Assembly (NCBI GenBank): GCA_017462735.1
Contig: JAFTQO010000008.1
Location: 1-38,765, forward strand
Reading direction: 5' to 3'
DNA length: 38,765 nucleotides
Origin: Clostridia bacterium
GTDB lineage: Bacteria > Bacillota > Clostridia > Christensenellales > Borkfalkiaceae
A program made the position numbers and the translations under genes. Positions 1 through 8,666 of this stretch are shown one piece after another. Numbering within the stretch: position 1 is the first letter of the stretch; each line of letters begins with the position of its first letter. Below the pieces are notes generated by a model that made no database searches, had not been told where the DNA came from, and saw nothing but the letters and a program-made list of their open reading frames with translations.

Positions 1-1
1 A

Positions 2-265
2 GAAGTATGGCTTCGTTTGTACGGCGCGACGGATAGTTTGCAGGTTAACGGATACAAGTTAAATGCAAACGGTACGGAAAAGGAAAGTGGCAATACGGCG
101 AACACGTACGCATACGATTCGGCGACAGGAGTCATCACCTTGCAAATGAACGTAACGGCGACGGAAAACGGACAATGGTTTGAAATAGCGACGGCGACTG
201 ACCAATCGAATGGCGGTGGGGTTTGGACGATAACCATCGACGACTTTATGGTTGCGAACGCGTAA
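2..265 (+). CDS. C-terminal end of a giant secreted modular protein (5' truncated by window)
   Basis: The frame is open to the window edge, so the true start lies upstream; the TTG at 17 is just an internal Leu codon. The visible 87 residues form the last part of a jelly-roll module. They include 'DSATGVITLQMNVTATENGQ' and end in 'WTITIDDFMVANA'. The same signature (TTGV...NQ.F.LTTVG...W.I.IDDF.V) recurs in the modules of the two large proteins downstream, most closely near residue 1100 of the next one ('FIVDDFKVANV'). It is therefore the third member of a tandem paralogous array. Unlike its neighbours it stops right after this module and lacks their C-terminal module. A carbohydrate-binding (CBM4/9-like) role is inferred from fold-like sequence pattern only. 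Confidence 0.8.
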   Translation, partial: EVWLRLYGATDSLQVNGYKLNANGTEKESGNTANTYAYDSATGVITLQMNVTATENGQWFEIATATDQSNGGGVWTITIDDFMVANA

Positions 266-282
266 CGTAAAAAAGCAACAAT

Positions 283-308
283 CGGGAAAGGGAAATTTCC
301 CTTTCCCG
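283..308 (+). terminator. Perfect 26-bp palindromic hairpin after the truncated gene
   Basis: The two 13-base arms, CGGGAAAGGGAAA and its exact reverse complement, meet with no spacer. The hairpin lies 17 bases after the stop codon and 37 bases before the small-ORF start. No U-tract follows (AGCAAAAAG), so it is a poor intrinsic terminator on the plus strand. It may be a 3'-end stabilising or processing element, or a partial attenuator within one long operon. Confidence 0.45.
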
Positions 309-345
309 AGCAAAAAGAAAATCTTATTTCAAGGAGGAAAATCCA

Positions 346-471
346 TTGAAAAATATTTATCAAAAACCTATTATCACTATTGAGTTCTTTGACGAAAAGG
401 ACATCATCACAGAATCGCCTTCCTCGTATGACGGAACGGGGTCTATTCCCGACGGCTGGTGGTATCTGTAA
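346..471 (+). CDS. 41-residue small protein A preceding giant secreted protein
   Basis: A TTG start at 346 sits 8 bases after a perfect AAGGAGG (331-337). The 41-residue product starts 'MKNIYQKPIITIEFFDEKDI' and ends 'PDGWWYL'. It has no signal peptide, membrane segment or cysteine. It aligns with the small ORF at 4401-4526, also 41 codons: Y-Q-(K/R)-P-(I/V)-(I/L)-x-I-x-F-(F/L)-(D/E)-x-K-D-I-(I/V)-(S/T)-x-S, and both have D-G-W at residues 36-38. The stop codon TAA is part of TAAGGAGG, the ribosome binding site of the giant gene 12 bases downstream, which suggests translational coupling. From memory, short proteins with a KPx(I/V)...D(I/V)(I/V) pattern occur beside surface proteins in gut Clostridia, but I know of no assigned function. 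Options are a peptide precursor, a chaperone or export partner, or a regulatory leader ORF. Confidence 0.8.
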   Translation: MKNIYQKPIITIEFFDEKDIITESPSSYDGTGSIPDGWWYL

Positions 472-483
472 GGAGGCGCAGAG

Positions 484-3400
484 ATGAAAAAGTTTAGCAT
501 TAAAAAACTTTTGACGGCAATTTTTGCAGGCGTCTGCTGTGCATGTACCGGTCTTTCGGTGGCGCTCTTAGACAAGGAGGTTGAAACGGTGTCTGCGGCA
601 ACGAGCGGAGAAGTCGAACTTTACCAACTTGCCCCCAACAAAGGTTGGTTGATGGAGTCTTACGTAATCAAAACTGCCAACAATAAGTTGATCGTTATCG
701 ACGGTGGCGCCGACGGTAGCGACGACGACAGCAACGGCGATGGAAATAGCCACGGCACGGCATTGACGGCGGAGGCGTATATGCCTGCGGCGCTTCGTGC
801 AATCGCTGGTGTTGGTGAAGGTGAGTATTTTGAGGTAGAGGCTTGGTTCGTATCCCACGGGCACAAGGACCATTTCAACGAACTCGGCAAGATGCTCAGC
901 AGTTATACCGCAAGTTCCAACTACAAAATCAACAACATCTATTTAGATTTCCCCGACTTCGGTGGCTCGTATGACGCTAACGGCGACTGGGATAGTTACG
1001 GCCCGCAATTCAAGGCGGGCTTGGATAACTATGCCGCCGTCAACGGTATAGCGACCAGCGGTAGTTATTACGACGATATCAACGGCGCGGTTATTAATGC
1101 GGAAAATATCGCTAAAGGCTTGGATATCACGGTAGACGGCGTGCGTTTTGAGATTTTGCAAACGTGGGCGGCTGACGAACATGATTTCAATAGTAATTCG
1201 ACGGTTATCCGTATGCACGTAGGCGATCAAAGCGTACTCTTCCTCAACGACTTAGGGGTGGGAGGCGGCAACCGCTTGACGTCCACTTATACGACGGAAG
1301 AACTTGAAAGCGATTACGTGCAAATGGGTCACCACGGTCAAACGGCGGTTACGCAAGCGCACTATACGCATATGGGCGCAACGCCTGAAAGCGACACGAA
1401 ATACTTGTGGTGCTCGCCTTTGTGGACGTTCAGCGATGCGACCAGTCACACGGTATACCAAAACTACGAATGGGTGAACGGCTCTTCGTATATGAACGGT
1501 ACGACCTTTGACCAAACGTTGGTAGACACGACGAGAAACAAAGTCGCCTGTCTTTACAGCGCATACCCTGCTACGCTTACGAGCGTTGCGGATTGGTCGT
1601 CCTGTGTCAGCGGTATGAAAGTTGCTTCGTTTGCTTATCAAGAAGTAGGCTTTGAGGTAATGGGCGCGTCCGTCCGTACGGCAAGCCCCGACGGTATCCG
1701 TTTCGTAGCGCAAGTCAACAGCGAAGCGCTTACCTCTTACGGTGCTGGCGCGAAATACGGCGTTATCCTCGTACCTGAGGTGGTAGATACGACTCGTCGT
1801 TTGACGGTTTCCTATGACGGCGCGAACTATACGACGAATAATACGAACGCTCTCGTTATCGAAGGGGGCGAACTTTGGAGTGCAGAACTTTGCGCGGCAA
1901 ACGGCGTGAAAGACGGATATTCCGCTTTCTCCAGCGCGTTGCTTGCACAGCAATCCACGGAGGAAGGTGCTGCGGCGGTAGAATTCCCCGCGGAATTCTA
2001 TAATACGCCTATTACGGCGGTAGGGTTTATTATTCCCGAAAGCGGCAACACGATTTACACGTCTAAAGTGACGCGTAGTATCGCGTACGTAGCGACGGTA
2101 GAAAGTTTGAAATCCACGTATGAAGAAAACGCGGTTGTGGAAAAAATCGTAGCGGGCGCAGACGTAGAATTGTCCGTTAACGGCGGTCAACTCCTTGACG
2201 ATAAATCAGCGATGTACGCACCTGTGCTCAAGATCGGCGGTATGGACGCGGCGGCTTCTGCGGCGGTGAACGTAACGTATACGTCGGACGACGAAAGCGT
2301 CATTAAAATCGTCGACAACAAAGTGACGGCGGTAGGCGACGGCATTGCAACGGTAACGGCGACGGTGTCGGTAGACGGTACGGCGACCCTTGTCAAAGAA
2401 GTCAGCGTAGAAGCATACGTCAGCAAGGTAACCTTTGACGGGACGACGTTGAAAGTGCAAGCAGGGGCAAACGCAGACGTATCCTTTGCCTTTACGTCCA
2501 GCGGCAACGCATACACGTTGAAAGACGGGGCGGGTACGGAACTTGATACGACGGCGTTCTCTTATGAAAATAACGAATTGACCTTGAAAGGCACCTATCT
2601 TTCTACCTTGGATGTGGGGTTGTATACGTATACCCTGTCGGTAGCAGATAGATATAACAGCACGTTTACCTTCTCGGTAGGCGTATACGGCGATGCGGAT
2701 GGCACTCACCTTGCCTTCCCTGCCTCTATCTACGGTGTCAACAACTTTGACAGCATACCCATGGCGGCTATTACCGAATATCTCGGCTCCTCTGCCGCAA
2801 GCGGCAAACCTTTGTACGTAGACGGTGCAGATGCGGCGGTAGTCGACGCAGCGGCGGGCTCTATTGACGGTCAGTCCTTGATGTTTAAGACTAAAGCGGC
2901 ACAGGTAGCAGCGGAATGGAACAAACTTGCCATACTTGATTTGGGCTTTGAAAAGGACGTCGTATATACCGTTTCCTTGAAGGCGAAGATTACGGCTCCT
3001 GCGACGGGTACGAAAGTATTTGCCTTGCGTTTCGACGATGTCACGGCAGCAAATTCTACCTGTGCGTTCAACGTGGTAGACGGTAGCGCGACGGGTTGGA
3101 GTAACGTAGGCAATGGCTCTACGGTATCCTTGGACAGCACGACGGGTGTGTGGACGATTAAAGCGGTGATTGCGGCTCCTACGGCGGGCGCAACCCTCAA
3201 CCTCACGACGGTAGGCGATGATGGCAACGGCGGCGAGTGGACGGTTGTCATCGACGACTTGTGTATCACGGTTAACGAAGATGAGACTCCCTTAATTGGC
3301 GTAGACTTTGAGAGTGCTAACGTCGGTTCGTATTCGGTGCTTGACAGTACGACGGGTTGTACGGCAGGCATGTATCCCGGTGAAACGTACGCTACCGGTC

Positions 3401-4317
3401 AAGTAGTGGACACGGACGTTATCAGCGGGACGAAGTCTTTGAAATTGACGACGACTGCGGCAGGTGAAACGGGCAACGTTAACGATATTTTCAAGAGTGA
3501 ATTCGGCATGAAAGCAGGTACGAGATACTTGATTTCTTTGAAGTTTAAGTTCTCGACGACGTTGACTTCTGGTAACGTGTATTTCCGTACGAATGACGGC
3601 GCGATTAACGCATTGAAGTTGGATCTTACCAGCGGTAGCACGTTGGCGTTCGGTTATGCGCAAGATAGCGCGACGACGTTGACGTACGATGAGACGACGG
3701 GCGTTTATACGGCGAATATCTACATGACGCCTTCGGCAGACAATCAAGTGTTTGCGCTTACGAAGGTAGGGGCGGCGGCTTGGACGTTTATCGTAGACGA
3801 TTTCAAAGTGGCCAACGTGACGTTTTCGGCAAAACATATTGCGTTGGATGCTAACGACTACGAGTTGGGCGCTACGTTAGCCAGCGTATTCCAAGCGGAA
3901 AACTCTGGCCCTAACTTGCACCTTGCCAGCGGTACGACGGACGGTGGCGTAGTTGATTGCGGTGACCTCGGCAATGCGTTTAGACTTGGCGCGAACGGTG
4001 TTGCTATTTGGTTTGATAAGTTTGCGGCAAATACGACGTATCGTTTCTCCATCCGTTTCTCGGTGGACGGGGATGCGGCAATTTCTTCCTTGCTCTTGAA
4101 ATGGATAAACGATGGAGGAATCGACGCTAACTGGATTAAAGACAATGCAGTCAGTGGTAATCAAACGACGGATACTTTACTCTATCAAGACGAGAAAGGC
4201 GTATGGACATGGACCTGCTATTTGACGAGTGGCGCGACTGACGGTGGGCAATTCGTGTTCTATGACGTAGGGAACCAAATCTTTAACGTTTACAGCATTG
4301 ATATTGCAGCGATTTAA
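484..4317 (+). CDS. Giant secreted metallo-beta-lactamase-fold hydrolase with carbohydrate-binding-like modules
   Basis: 1,277 residues. A Sec signal peptide (KK..KK then a hydrophobic core) has likely cleavage at VSA/A, residues 38/39. Residues about 45-330 form a ComEC/Rec2-like metallo-beta-lactamase domain: 'SHGHKDH' (H125, H127, D129, H130), 'LFLNDLG' with the bridging-type Asp near 256, and 'MGHHGQ' near 283. Residues about 390-545 hold the 'GASVRTASPDGIRFVAQ' domain shared with the next giant protein. A BIG2-like domain (about 560-640) and an X2/Ig-like module (about 645-738, 'LKGTYLSTLDVGLYTYTLSV') follow. Two jelly-roll modules end in 'VVIDDLCI' and 'FIVDDFKV', then comes a distinct C-terminal module (about 1118-1277). 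No LPXTG, dockerin or SLH anchor is visible. The substrate is unknown. The family includes extracellular nucleases, phosphodiesterases and teichoic-acid phosphorylcholine esterases. The start is fixed by TAAGGAGG at 469-476. Confidence 0.9.
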   Translation: MKKFSIKKLLTAIFAGVCCACTGLSVALLDKEVETVSAATSGEVELYQLAPNKGWLMESYVIKTANNKLIVIDGGADGSDDDSNGDGNSHGTALTAEAYMPAALRAIAGVGEGEYFEVEAWFVSHGHKDHFNELGKMLSSYTASSNYKINNIYLDFPDFGGSYDANGDWDSYGPQFKAGLDNYAAVNGIATSGSYYDDINGAVINAENIAKGLDITVDGVRFEILQTWAADEHDFNSNSTVIRMHVGDQSVLFLNDLGVGGGNRLTSTYTTEELESDYVQMGHHGQTAVTQAHYTHMGATPESDTKYLWCSPLWTFSDATSHTVYQNYEWVNGSSYMNGTTFDQTLVDTTRNKVACLYSAYPATLTSVADWSSCVSGMKVASFAYQEVGFEVMGASVRTASPDGIRFVAQVNSEALTSYGAGAKYGVILVPEVVDTTRRLTVSYDGANYTTNNTNALVIEGGELWSAELCAANGVKDGYSAFSSALLAQQSTEEGAAAVEFPAEFYNTPITAVGFIIPESGNTIYTSKVTRSIAYVATVESLKSTYEENAVVEKIVAGADVELSVNGGQLLDDKSAMYAPVLKIGGMDAAASAAVNVTYTSDDESVIKIVDNKVTAVGDGIATVTATVSVDGTATLVKEVSVEAYVSKVTFDGTTLKVQAGANADVSFAFTSSGNAYTLKDGAGTELDTTAFSYENNELTLKGTYLSTLDVGLYTYTLSVADRYNSTFTFSVGVYGDADGTHLAFPASIYGVNNFDSIPMAAITEYLGSSAASGKPLYVDGADAAVVDAAAGSIDGQSLMFKTKAAQVAAEWNKLAILDLGFEKDVVYTVSLKAKITAPATGTKVFALRFDDVTAANSTCAFNVVDGSATGWSNVGNGSTVSLDSTTGVWTIKAVIAAPTAGATLNLTTVGDDGNGGEWTVVIDDLCITVNEDETPLIGVDFESANVGSYSVLDSTTGCTAGMYPGETYATGQVVDTDVISGTKSLKLTTTAAGETGNVNDIFKSEFGMKAGTRYLISLKFKFSTTLTSGNVYFRTNDGAINALKLDLTSGSTLAFGYAQDSATTLTYDETTGVYTANIYMTPSADNQVFALTKVGAAAWTFIVDDFKVANVTFSAKHIALDANDYELGATLASVFQAENSGPNLHLASGTTDGGVVDCGDLGNAFRLGANGVAIWFDKFAANTTYRFSIRFSVDGDAAISSLLLKWINDGGIDANWIKDNAVSGNQTTDTLLYQDEKGVWTWTCYLTSGATDGGQFVFYDVGNQIFNVYSIDIAAI

Positions 4318-4328
4318 CAAAAAAAGTA

Positions 4329-4372
4329 GCCTGAAGGCGGCAAAAACCGCTTTCAGGCAATACTGCTTTTTT
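4329..4372 (+). terminator. Rho-independent terminator after the MBL-domain giant gene
   Basis: A 12-bp stem GCCTGAAGGCGG / CCGCTTTCAGGC (one G-U pair) has a CAAAAA loop and is followed by AATACTGCTTTTTT. It begins 12 bases after the stop codon. It would separate, at least in part, this gene from the next small-ORF/giant-gene pair, although no convincing promoter is visible between it and position 4401. Confidence 0.75.
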
Positions 4373-4400
4373 AGAAAAGAAAAAAATTAAGGCTAATATT

Positions 4401-4526
4401 ATGAAAAAGAAAACGTATCAAAGACCTGTGCTGGTCATTAGGTTTTTAGAAAACAAAGACATTGTCAGTTCGTCAACCGTAGACGACGAAAACTTCGGTT
4501 GGATTGACGGATGGTTGGAGGATTAA
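4401..4526 (+). CDS. 41-residue small protein B preceding second giant secreted protein
   Basis: An ATG start at 4401 has only a weak AAGG upstream. The 41-residue product starts 'MKKKTYQRPVLVIRFLENKD' and ends 'WIDGWLED'. It is homologous to the small ORF at 346-471 over the YQ(K/R)P...I.F...KDI core and the DGW tail, and the two are the same length. The serine/threonine run after the core (SSSTV) and the acidic-aromatic tail vary between them. As in the first copy, the TAA stop lies inside TAAGGAGG, which serves the giant gene starting 14 bases later. Too short to be caught by usual gene callers. The function is not recognised; the conserved position and length argue against a chance ORF. 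Confidence 0.8.
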   Translation: MKKKTYQRPVLVIRFLENKDIVSSSTVDDENFGWIDGWLED

Positions 4527-4540
4527 GGAGGGCTAGAGAG

Positions 4541-7500
4541 ATGAAAAAATTGAGTAAGATTAAAAAAGTGTTTCTCGGTCTTTTCAGCGCGTTGTTTATG
4601 GGCTGCATTGCGACGTCGGTCGCTTTGGTAACCCCTACGGCAAGTGCGGATACCGACTATACCATTACCGAACAAGACCCGAGCACCTATCAAGTACTTG
4701 GGATGTCGGTGCGTATCCAAAAGCCGGAAGGGCTTCGTTTCGTTGCGCAGATGAAGACGACGGAAAAGCAAACGTACGACTTAAAAGACGGTAGATACGG
4801 TATGTTGTTGATACCGACTAGTAAACTCGGTGACGCGAATATGGGAATTGAGCCCGTCTTTGACGCCAATGACAATTTGGTGGATTTCAAGACGGTTACT
4901 ACTACTGACGACGGGACCAGCGAAGAAAACCCTAACATTTTGCGTATTCAAACAAAAGTATGGATGGAAGAAAGTACCGCGCAAGCCAATGGGATTGATA
5001 CGACTAACTATTCTGCGTTCTCTTCCGTTTTGGCGAAAAAAGACAGTAGCGGGAATTATTTAGATTTCCCCGAGGATTACTATAATATGGCGTTTACGGC
5101 GCGTGCATACGTGGCGTATTTGGCAGACGACCCTACCGTGGACAACAACGGGGACAAAAACGTAGACTTGAACGACAAGTATATTATTGAGTACAGTAAA
5201 ACGCAAGTGACGAGAAGTTTGGGCTACGTTTCCTTCGTTTCCCTCGGCGCGGATAACTATTTGGATACTCGAGACCAGATATACGATAGATCGGGTGGGA
5301 CTAGTACCGTTACCGATGCAAATCCTATTAGCGGCAATCAATCTTTGAAACTCGAGACGTCCGATTCTGGTGCCGAGGTGAACTTCTGTTCTATGTTGGG
5401 GGTAAAATTCTTCCCGACGGCAGACGTTCGCTACTATGCGCAACTCAAACTCCGCGTAAACTCCATTACGGGGTTGGTGGACGGTGCGACCCCTCGTATT
5501 GCGGTCAGATTGCAAGACGAAACGGTTGATCCCGTGGTAGTTACCGAAGGGTTGCATTTGTATATGACGGCAGACGGTAAGGTGGACACTTCTAAAGTTG
5601 ACCAAGACGGGGCAGGCAATGATTTGCCCGCGGGTATCGTCGGCAACAGTTTTGCTCCTTCGGACAGCGATACGACGTATCTTTACGATGAAGAGACGAA
5701 CGTCATCACTATTCAGGCGTATTTTACGGCAGCAACGGCAAATCAAATTTTTTCCTTGACGACGGTTGGTGGCAACAAGGATGCAAACGGTCAATCGGTA
5801 GCAGGCAGCAGATGGAATATTACGATTGATGAATTTTCCATTAAGCAAGCAGGCAAAACGGGCAATCTCTTTGGACATGACTTTGAGGGGTTGGACGTTG
5901 GAAAACGCATCCAAGACGCCTATATGAATTTGGTGGATAGATCGGGGATTCAGCGGGTGTTAACGAGCGACCCTGCCGCGGATACCGACGGCGACGGATA
6001 CTTAGATGGTACGGCGCACGGTACGTTGACGGGCACTTTGACGGTTGAAAACCCCTATTGTGACTGCGGATTTGAAGGTTGCGACGGGATTGGTAACAAC
6101 GGCGCAGCGGGAACGTTGTACTATACGCCCACGTTTACTATCGCAGGGGTAGACGCCTTCACTTCCGATTACGTGCAAGTGACGTACGGTTGCTTAGAAG
6201 ATGAAAAAATGGTCTATTTCGAAGCGACCAACCGTGAGAAATTCCGCTTAGACGCGACGGCAGAGATGATGATGGCGGCAATAGGTGCGGTGGACGGCGA
6301 GATTACCCTTCAAGCATGGGCAACCGTCGGTAGAGACGCTGACGCGGCAGACGGGACGAAAGATCTTTGGTGGTCGGAGTTCTCCACGACGTGTACGATA
6401 GAAGTTGTCACGACAATGGCGACGTATACCCCGACCAACGCCGTACAAGCGGCGGGTGGTAGCGTCACCTTGCAATTCAACTCCAATAAGAGGCCGTTTA
6501 GATTGTATGCAGAAGACGGCAAAACGGTACTGTTGACGGTGGAAAAGGGCGCGTACGTCTCTCAAAACGGCATTTCGTACAACTCTGACGGCACGATTAC
6601 TTTGACAAACGAGTACCTTAGCACGTTGTCCGCAGGGTTACACCATATCACGGCGAAAGTTTGCGACGCGGCTCACTCTGAAATCAAAATGGGCTTTACT
6701 GTTTACGGGGACGAAAACGGTAAACATATCTCCTTCCCGTCGATTGTATCTAGCACGGATATGGACTGGTTTGCCGACAGTAGTTCCTTTGGGACGAACG
6801 CGCAAGGCGAATCTGTTTTACAACTCGTCAATGATACGACCAATACGACGTCTTGTGAGATTGTCGACGAGGGAAACGGCGCTATTGCAGGTAAGTCCTT
6901 AAAAGTCTCGACAACCTTATTAGAGGGTGCAAATACATCGTCTGTTTGGGAAGAAATCATAGAGTTGGACTACGGCTTTAAGTACGGCGTCACCTATGAG
7001 ATCGGCTTGAAGATGAAGTGGGAGATGCCTGACGCGGCGAAAGCCGTCAATGGCGGCAAAGGCGCGTCGATCGTTTGGGCGTTTGATGCCAACACCGCAG
7101 GCTTTGGTGTCAACACGGTTGAAAACAATAGTTGCTGGCATGCGGACAGGGGTTCTACTCCGTCCACCTATTCGACGGATACGACGACAGGGGTAACAAC
7201 TTTCCATATGATATTGACTCCCTATGCGCAAGACGACGAGTTGTTGAGTTTGATGATTGCAGGCGGTGATGCGACGCAAACGCGAGGGAATTGGGTCATC
7301 TATATCGACGATATTTCCATTATGGAATACGCAGTTTACAATACGACTAATCAATACTCGCAGACTTTCCCTAAGGATACGTATGCGGCAGGGACTGAGT
7401 TTACGATGGACGGCGGCAACTTGTTTACCGCTGGGGCTAACGGCACGATAGTAGCAGGTTCTACCGGTGGGTATGCGTTGCAATTGAAGACGGCAACGGA

Positions 7501-8617
7501 AACTAAGGATGGCGGTACTGTGGCTAGTAACGACGCAGAATGGAACCGTATGATGGCAAGCCGATTGACGACAAGCCAAACGGGTTCTGGCGTGGTAGCA
7601 GGACAACGTTATTTGATTCACTTGAAGTTTACTTATCAAGTACCTGACTTCTGGGATCCCGATACAACGGGTGTCATCGCCATTCGTTTCTTAGAAGAAG
7701 TGAACGGTAAGACGGTTTCGGCTGTGGACGGGTTGTTTATTTCGGTTTCGAAACAATCCAATACGCTTAACAGAAAATCGGATGACGATACCTTCTATAT
7801 GTACGATAAACACAGCGGCGTTATTTCCGCTTACGTATATATGACGGCAACCTCGTCCAATCAGCAACTTAACCTGACGACGGTCAGCAACAAGAATAAG
7901 ATGCAAGATACCGACGGCGACGACGTAGTAGACTACGGTCAATGGACGATTACGGTGGACGACTTGTCCGTGGTAAAATTGCGCGAAGACCCGTATATGC
8001 ATTTCAATGGCAACAATATTACGATGACGCCTGATGCAACGGGCACGAGCGACACGGTTACCGTAAACGGCAATACGGTGGAAAATACCGCGCAGAACAT
8101 TTTTGCTGGTCAACCTGTACACTTTACGTATACGGAAGGTAGTCCTACCACCTCTATTTCGGACGGAGGTCTCTATTACTCTACGTATTTGCAGTCCAAT
8201 TTCTGGTCGGTCACGGGTGCCAACGAAACAGACGGTGCAGGTGCTACGTCCATGGCGAATGCGTGGTTGATTTGGGTGGATAACGTCCCTGCCAACACGA
8301 AGTATCGCATTACGTTGAGACTTAGCGTAGCGGCAAGTACGCACAATGCTACGTCGGATAAGATTGAAAACCTCTTCTTCCATACGGCAGGCGCAAACAA
8401 AGGTATTTACATCAAGAATAACGAATTGGTGAATAGTGCCGATCACGCTACCGATTATAGTTTGAGTATGTATGAGGTTAGCACCGACAATTACCTGTAT
8501 ACTTGGTCGTTTGTCTTCACGACGGGCGATACGGTAGAACAATGGGTACTTTGGGACTATGCATACCAGAAGTTCGGTATTTTCGAAATTAGCGTAGTGC
8601 CTATTGGGGCTGCTTAA
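4541..8617 (+). CDS. Giant secreted modular protein with repeated carbohydrate-binding-like jelly rolls
   Basis: 1,358 residues. Start ATG 4541 is chosen because AAGGAGG lies at 4525-4531 and the product then opens with a standard signal peptide (KKLSKIKK, hydrophobic core, ASA/D cleavage near 36/37). The in-frame ATG at 4511 lies within the small ORF. Modules in order: the 'GMSVRIQKPEGLRFVAQ' domain shared with the MBL protein (about 50-245); a jelly roll (about 250-440); a Cys-containing stretch with CDCGFEGCDG (about 507); an Ig-like region (about 515-625); an X2-like module (about 629-720, 'LTNEYLSTLSAGLHHITAKV'); two more jelly rolls ending 'IYIDDISI' and 'TVDDLSV'; and the C-terminal module (about 1150-1358). 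No catalytic domain or wall anchor is recognised. It is probably a glycan-binding surface or matrix protein; this is inference. Confidence 0.88.
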   Translation: MKKLSKIKKVFLGLFSALFMGCIATSVALVTPTASADTDYTITEQDPSTYQVLGMSVRIQKPEGLRFVAQMKTTEKQTYDLKDGRYGMLLIPTSKLGDANMGIEPVFDANDNLVDFKTVTTTDDGTSEENPNILRIQTKVWMEESTAQANGIDTTNYSAFSSVLAKKDSSGNYLDFPEDYYNMAFTARAYVAYLADDPTVDNNGDKNVDLNDKYIIEYSKTQVTRSLGYVSFVSLGADNYLDTRDQIYDRSGGTSTVTDANPISGNQSLKLETSDSGAEVNFCSMLGVKFFPTADVRYYAQLKLRVNSITGLVDGATPRIAVRLQDETVDPVVVTEGLHLYMTADGKVDTSKVDQDGAGNDLPAGIVGNSFAPSDSDTTYLYDEETNVITIQAYFTAATANQIFSLTTVGGNKDANGQSVAGSRWNITIDEFSIKQAGKTGNLFGHDFEGLDVGKRIQDAYMNLVDRSGIQRVLTSDPAADTDGDGYLDGTAHGTLTGTLTVENPYCDCGFEGCDGIGNNGAAGTLYYTPTFTIAGVDAFTSDYVQVTYGCLEDEKMVYFEATNREKFRLDATAEMMMAAIGAVDGEITLQAWATVGRDADAADGTKDLWWSEFSTTCTIEVVTTMATYTPTNAVQAAGGSVTLQFNSNKRPFRLYAEDGKTVLLTVEKGAYVSQNGISYNSDGTITLTNEYLSTLSAGLHHITAKVCDAAHSEIKMGFTVYGDENGKHISFPSIVSSTDMDWFADSSSFGTNAQGESVLQLVNDTTNTTSCEIVDEGNGAIAGKSLKVSTTLLEGANTSSVWEEIIELDYGFKYGVTYEIGLKMKWEMPDAAKAVNGGKGASIVWAFDANTAGFGVNTVENNSCWHADRGSTPSTYSTDTTTGVTTFHMILTPYAQDDELLSLMIAGGDATQTRGNWVIYIDDISIMEYAVYNTTNQYSQTFPKDTYAAGTEFTMDGGNLFTAGANGTIVAGSTGGYALQLKTATETKDGGTVASNDAEWNRMMASRLTTSQTGSGVVAGQRYLIHLKFTYQVPDFWDPDTTGVIAIRFLEEVNGKTVSAVDGLFISVSKQSNTLNRKSDDDTFYMYDKHSGVISAYVYMTATSSNQQLNLTTVSNKNKMQDTDGDDVVDYGQWTITVDDLSVVKLREDPYMHFNGNNITMTPDATGTSDTVTVNGNTVENTAQNIFAGQPVHFTYTEGSPTTSISDGGLYYSTYLQSNFWSVTGANETDGAGATSMANAWLIWVDNVPANTKYRITLRLSVAASTHNATSDKIENLFFHTAGANKGIYIKNNELVNSADHATDYSLSMYEVSTDNYLYTWSFVFTTGDTVEQWVLWDYAYQKFGIFEISVVPIGAA

Positions 8618-8666
8618 TGACAAGATAATCTTTGCGAAAGCAGATTAGATAACGCGACAGGAGTGA

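Noticed and set aside
1252-2709. Long minus-strand frames opposite the giant secreted genes
   Set aside because: They arise from ACG/GCG-rich coding sequence read in reverse (Arg/Val-rich, no motifs); the plus-strand frames have signal peptides and modules.
4511-4540. Upstream ATG start for the second giant protein
   Set aside because: It lies in the small ORF and before the AAGGAGG site; it would put MVGGLRRARE ahead of a perfectly good signal peptide.
541-4620. Lipobox in the signal peptides of the giant proteins (Cys residues near 18-22)
   Set aside because: The residues before the Cys (GVC, FMGC) do not fit the lipobox and a signal peptidase I site (VSA/A, ASA/D) follows.
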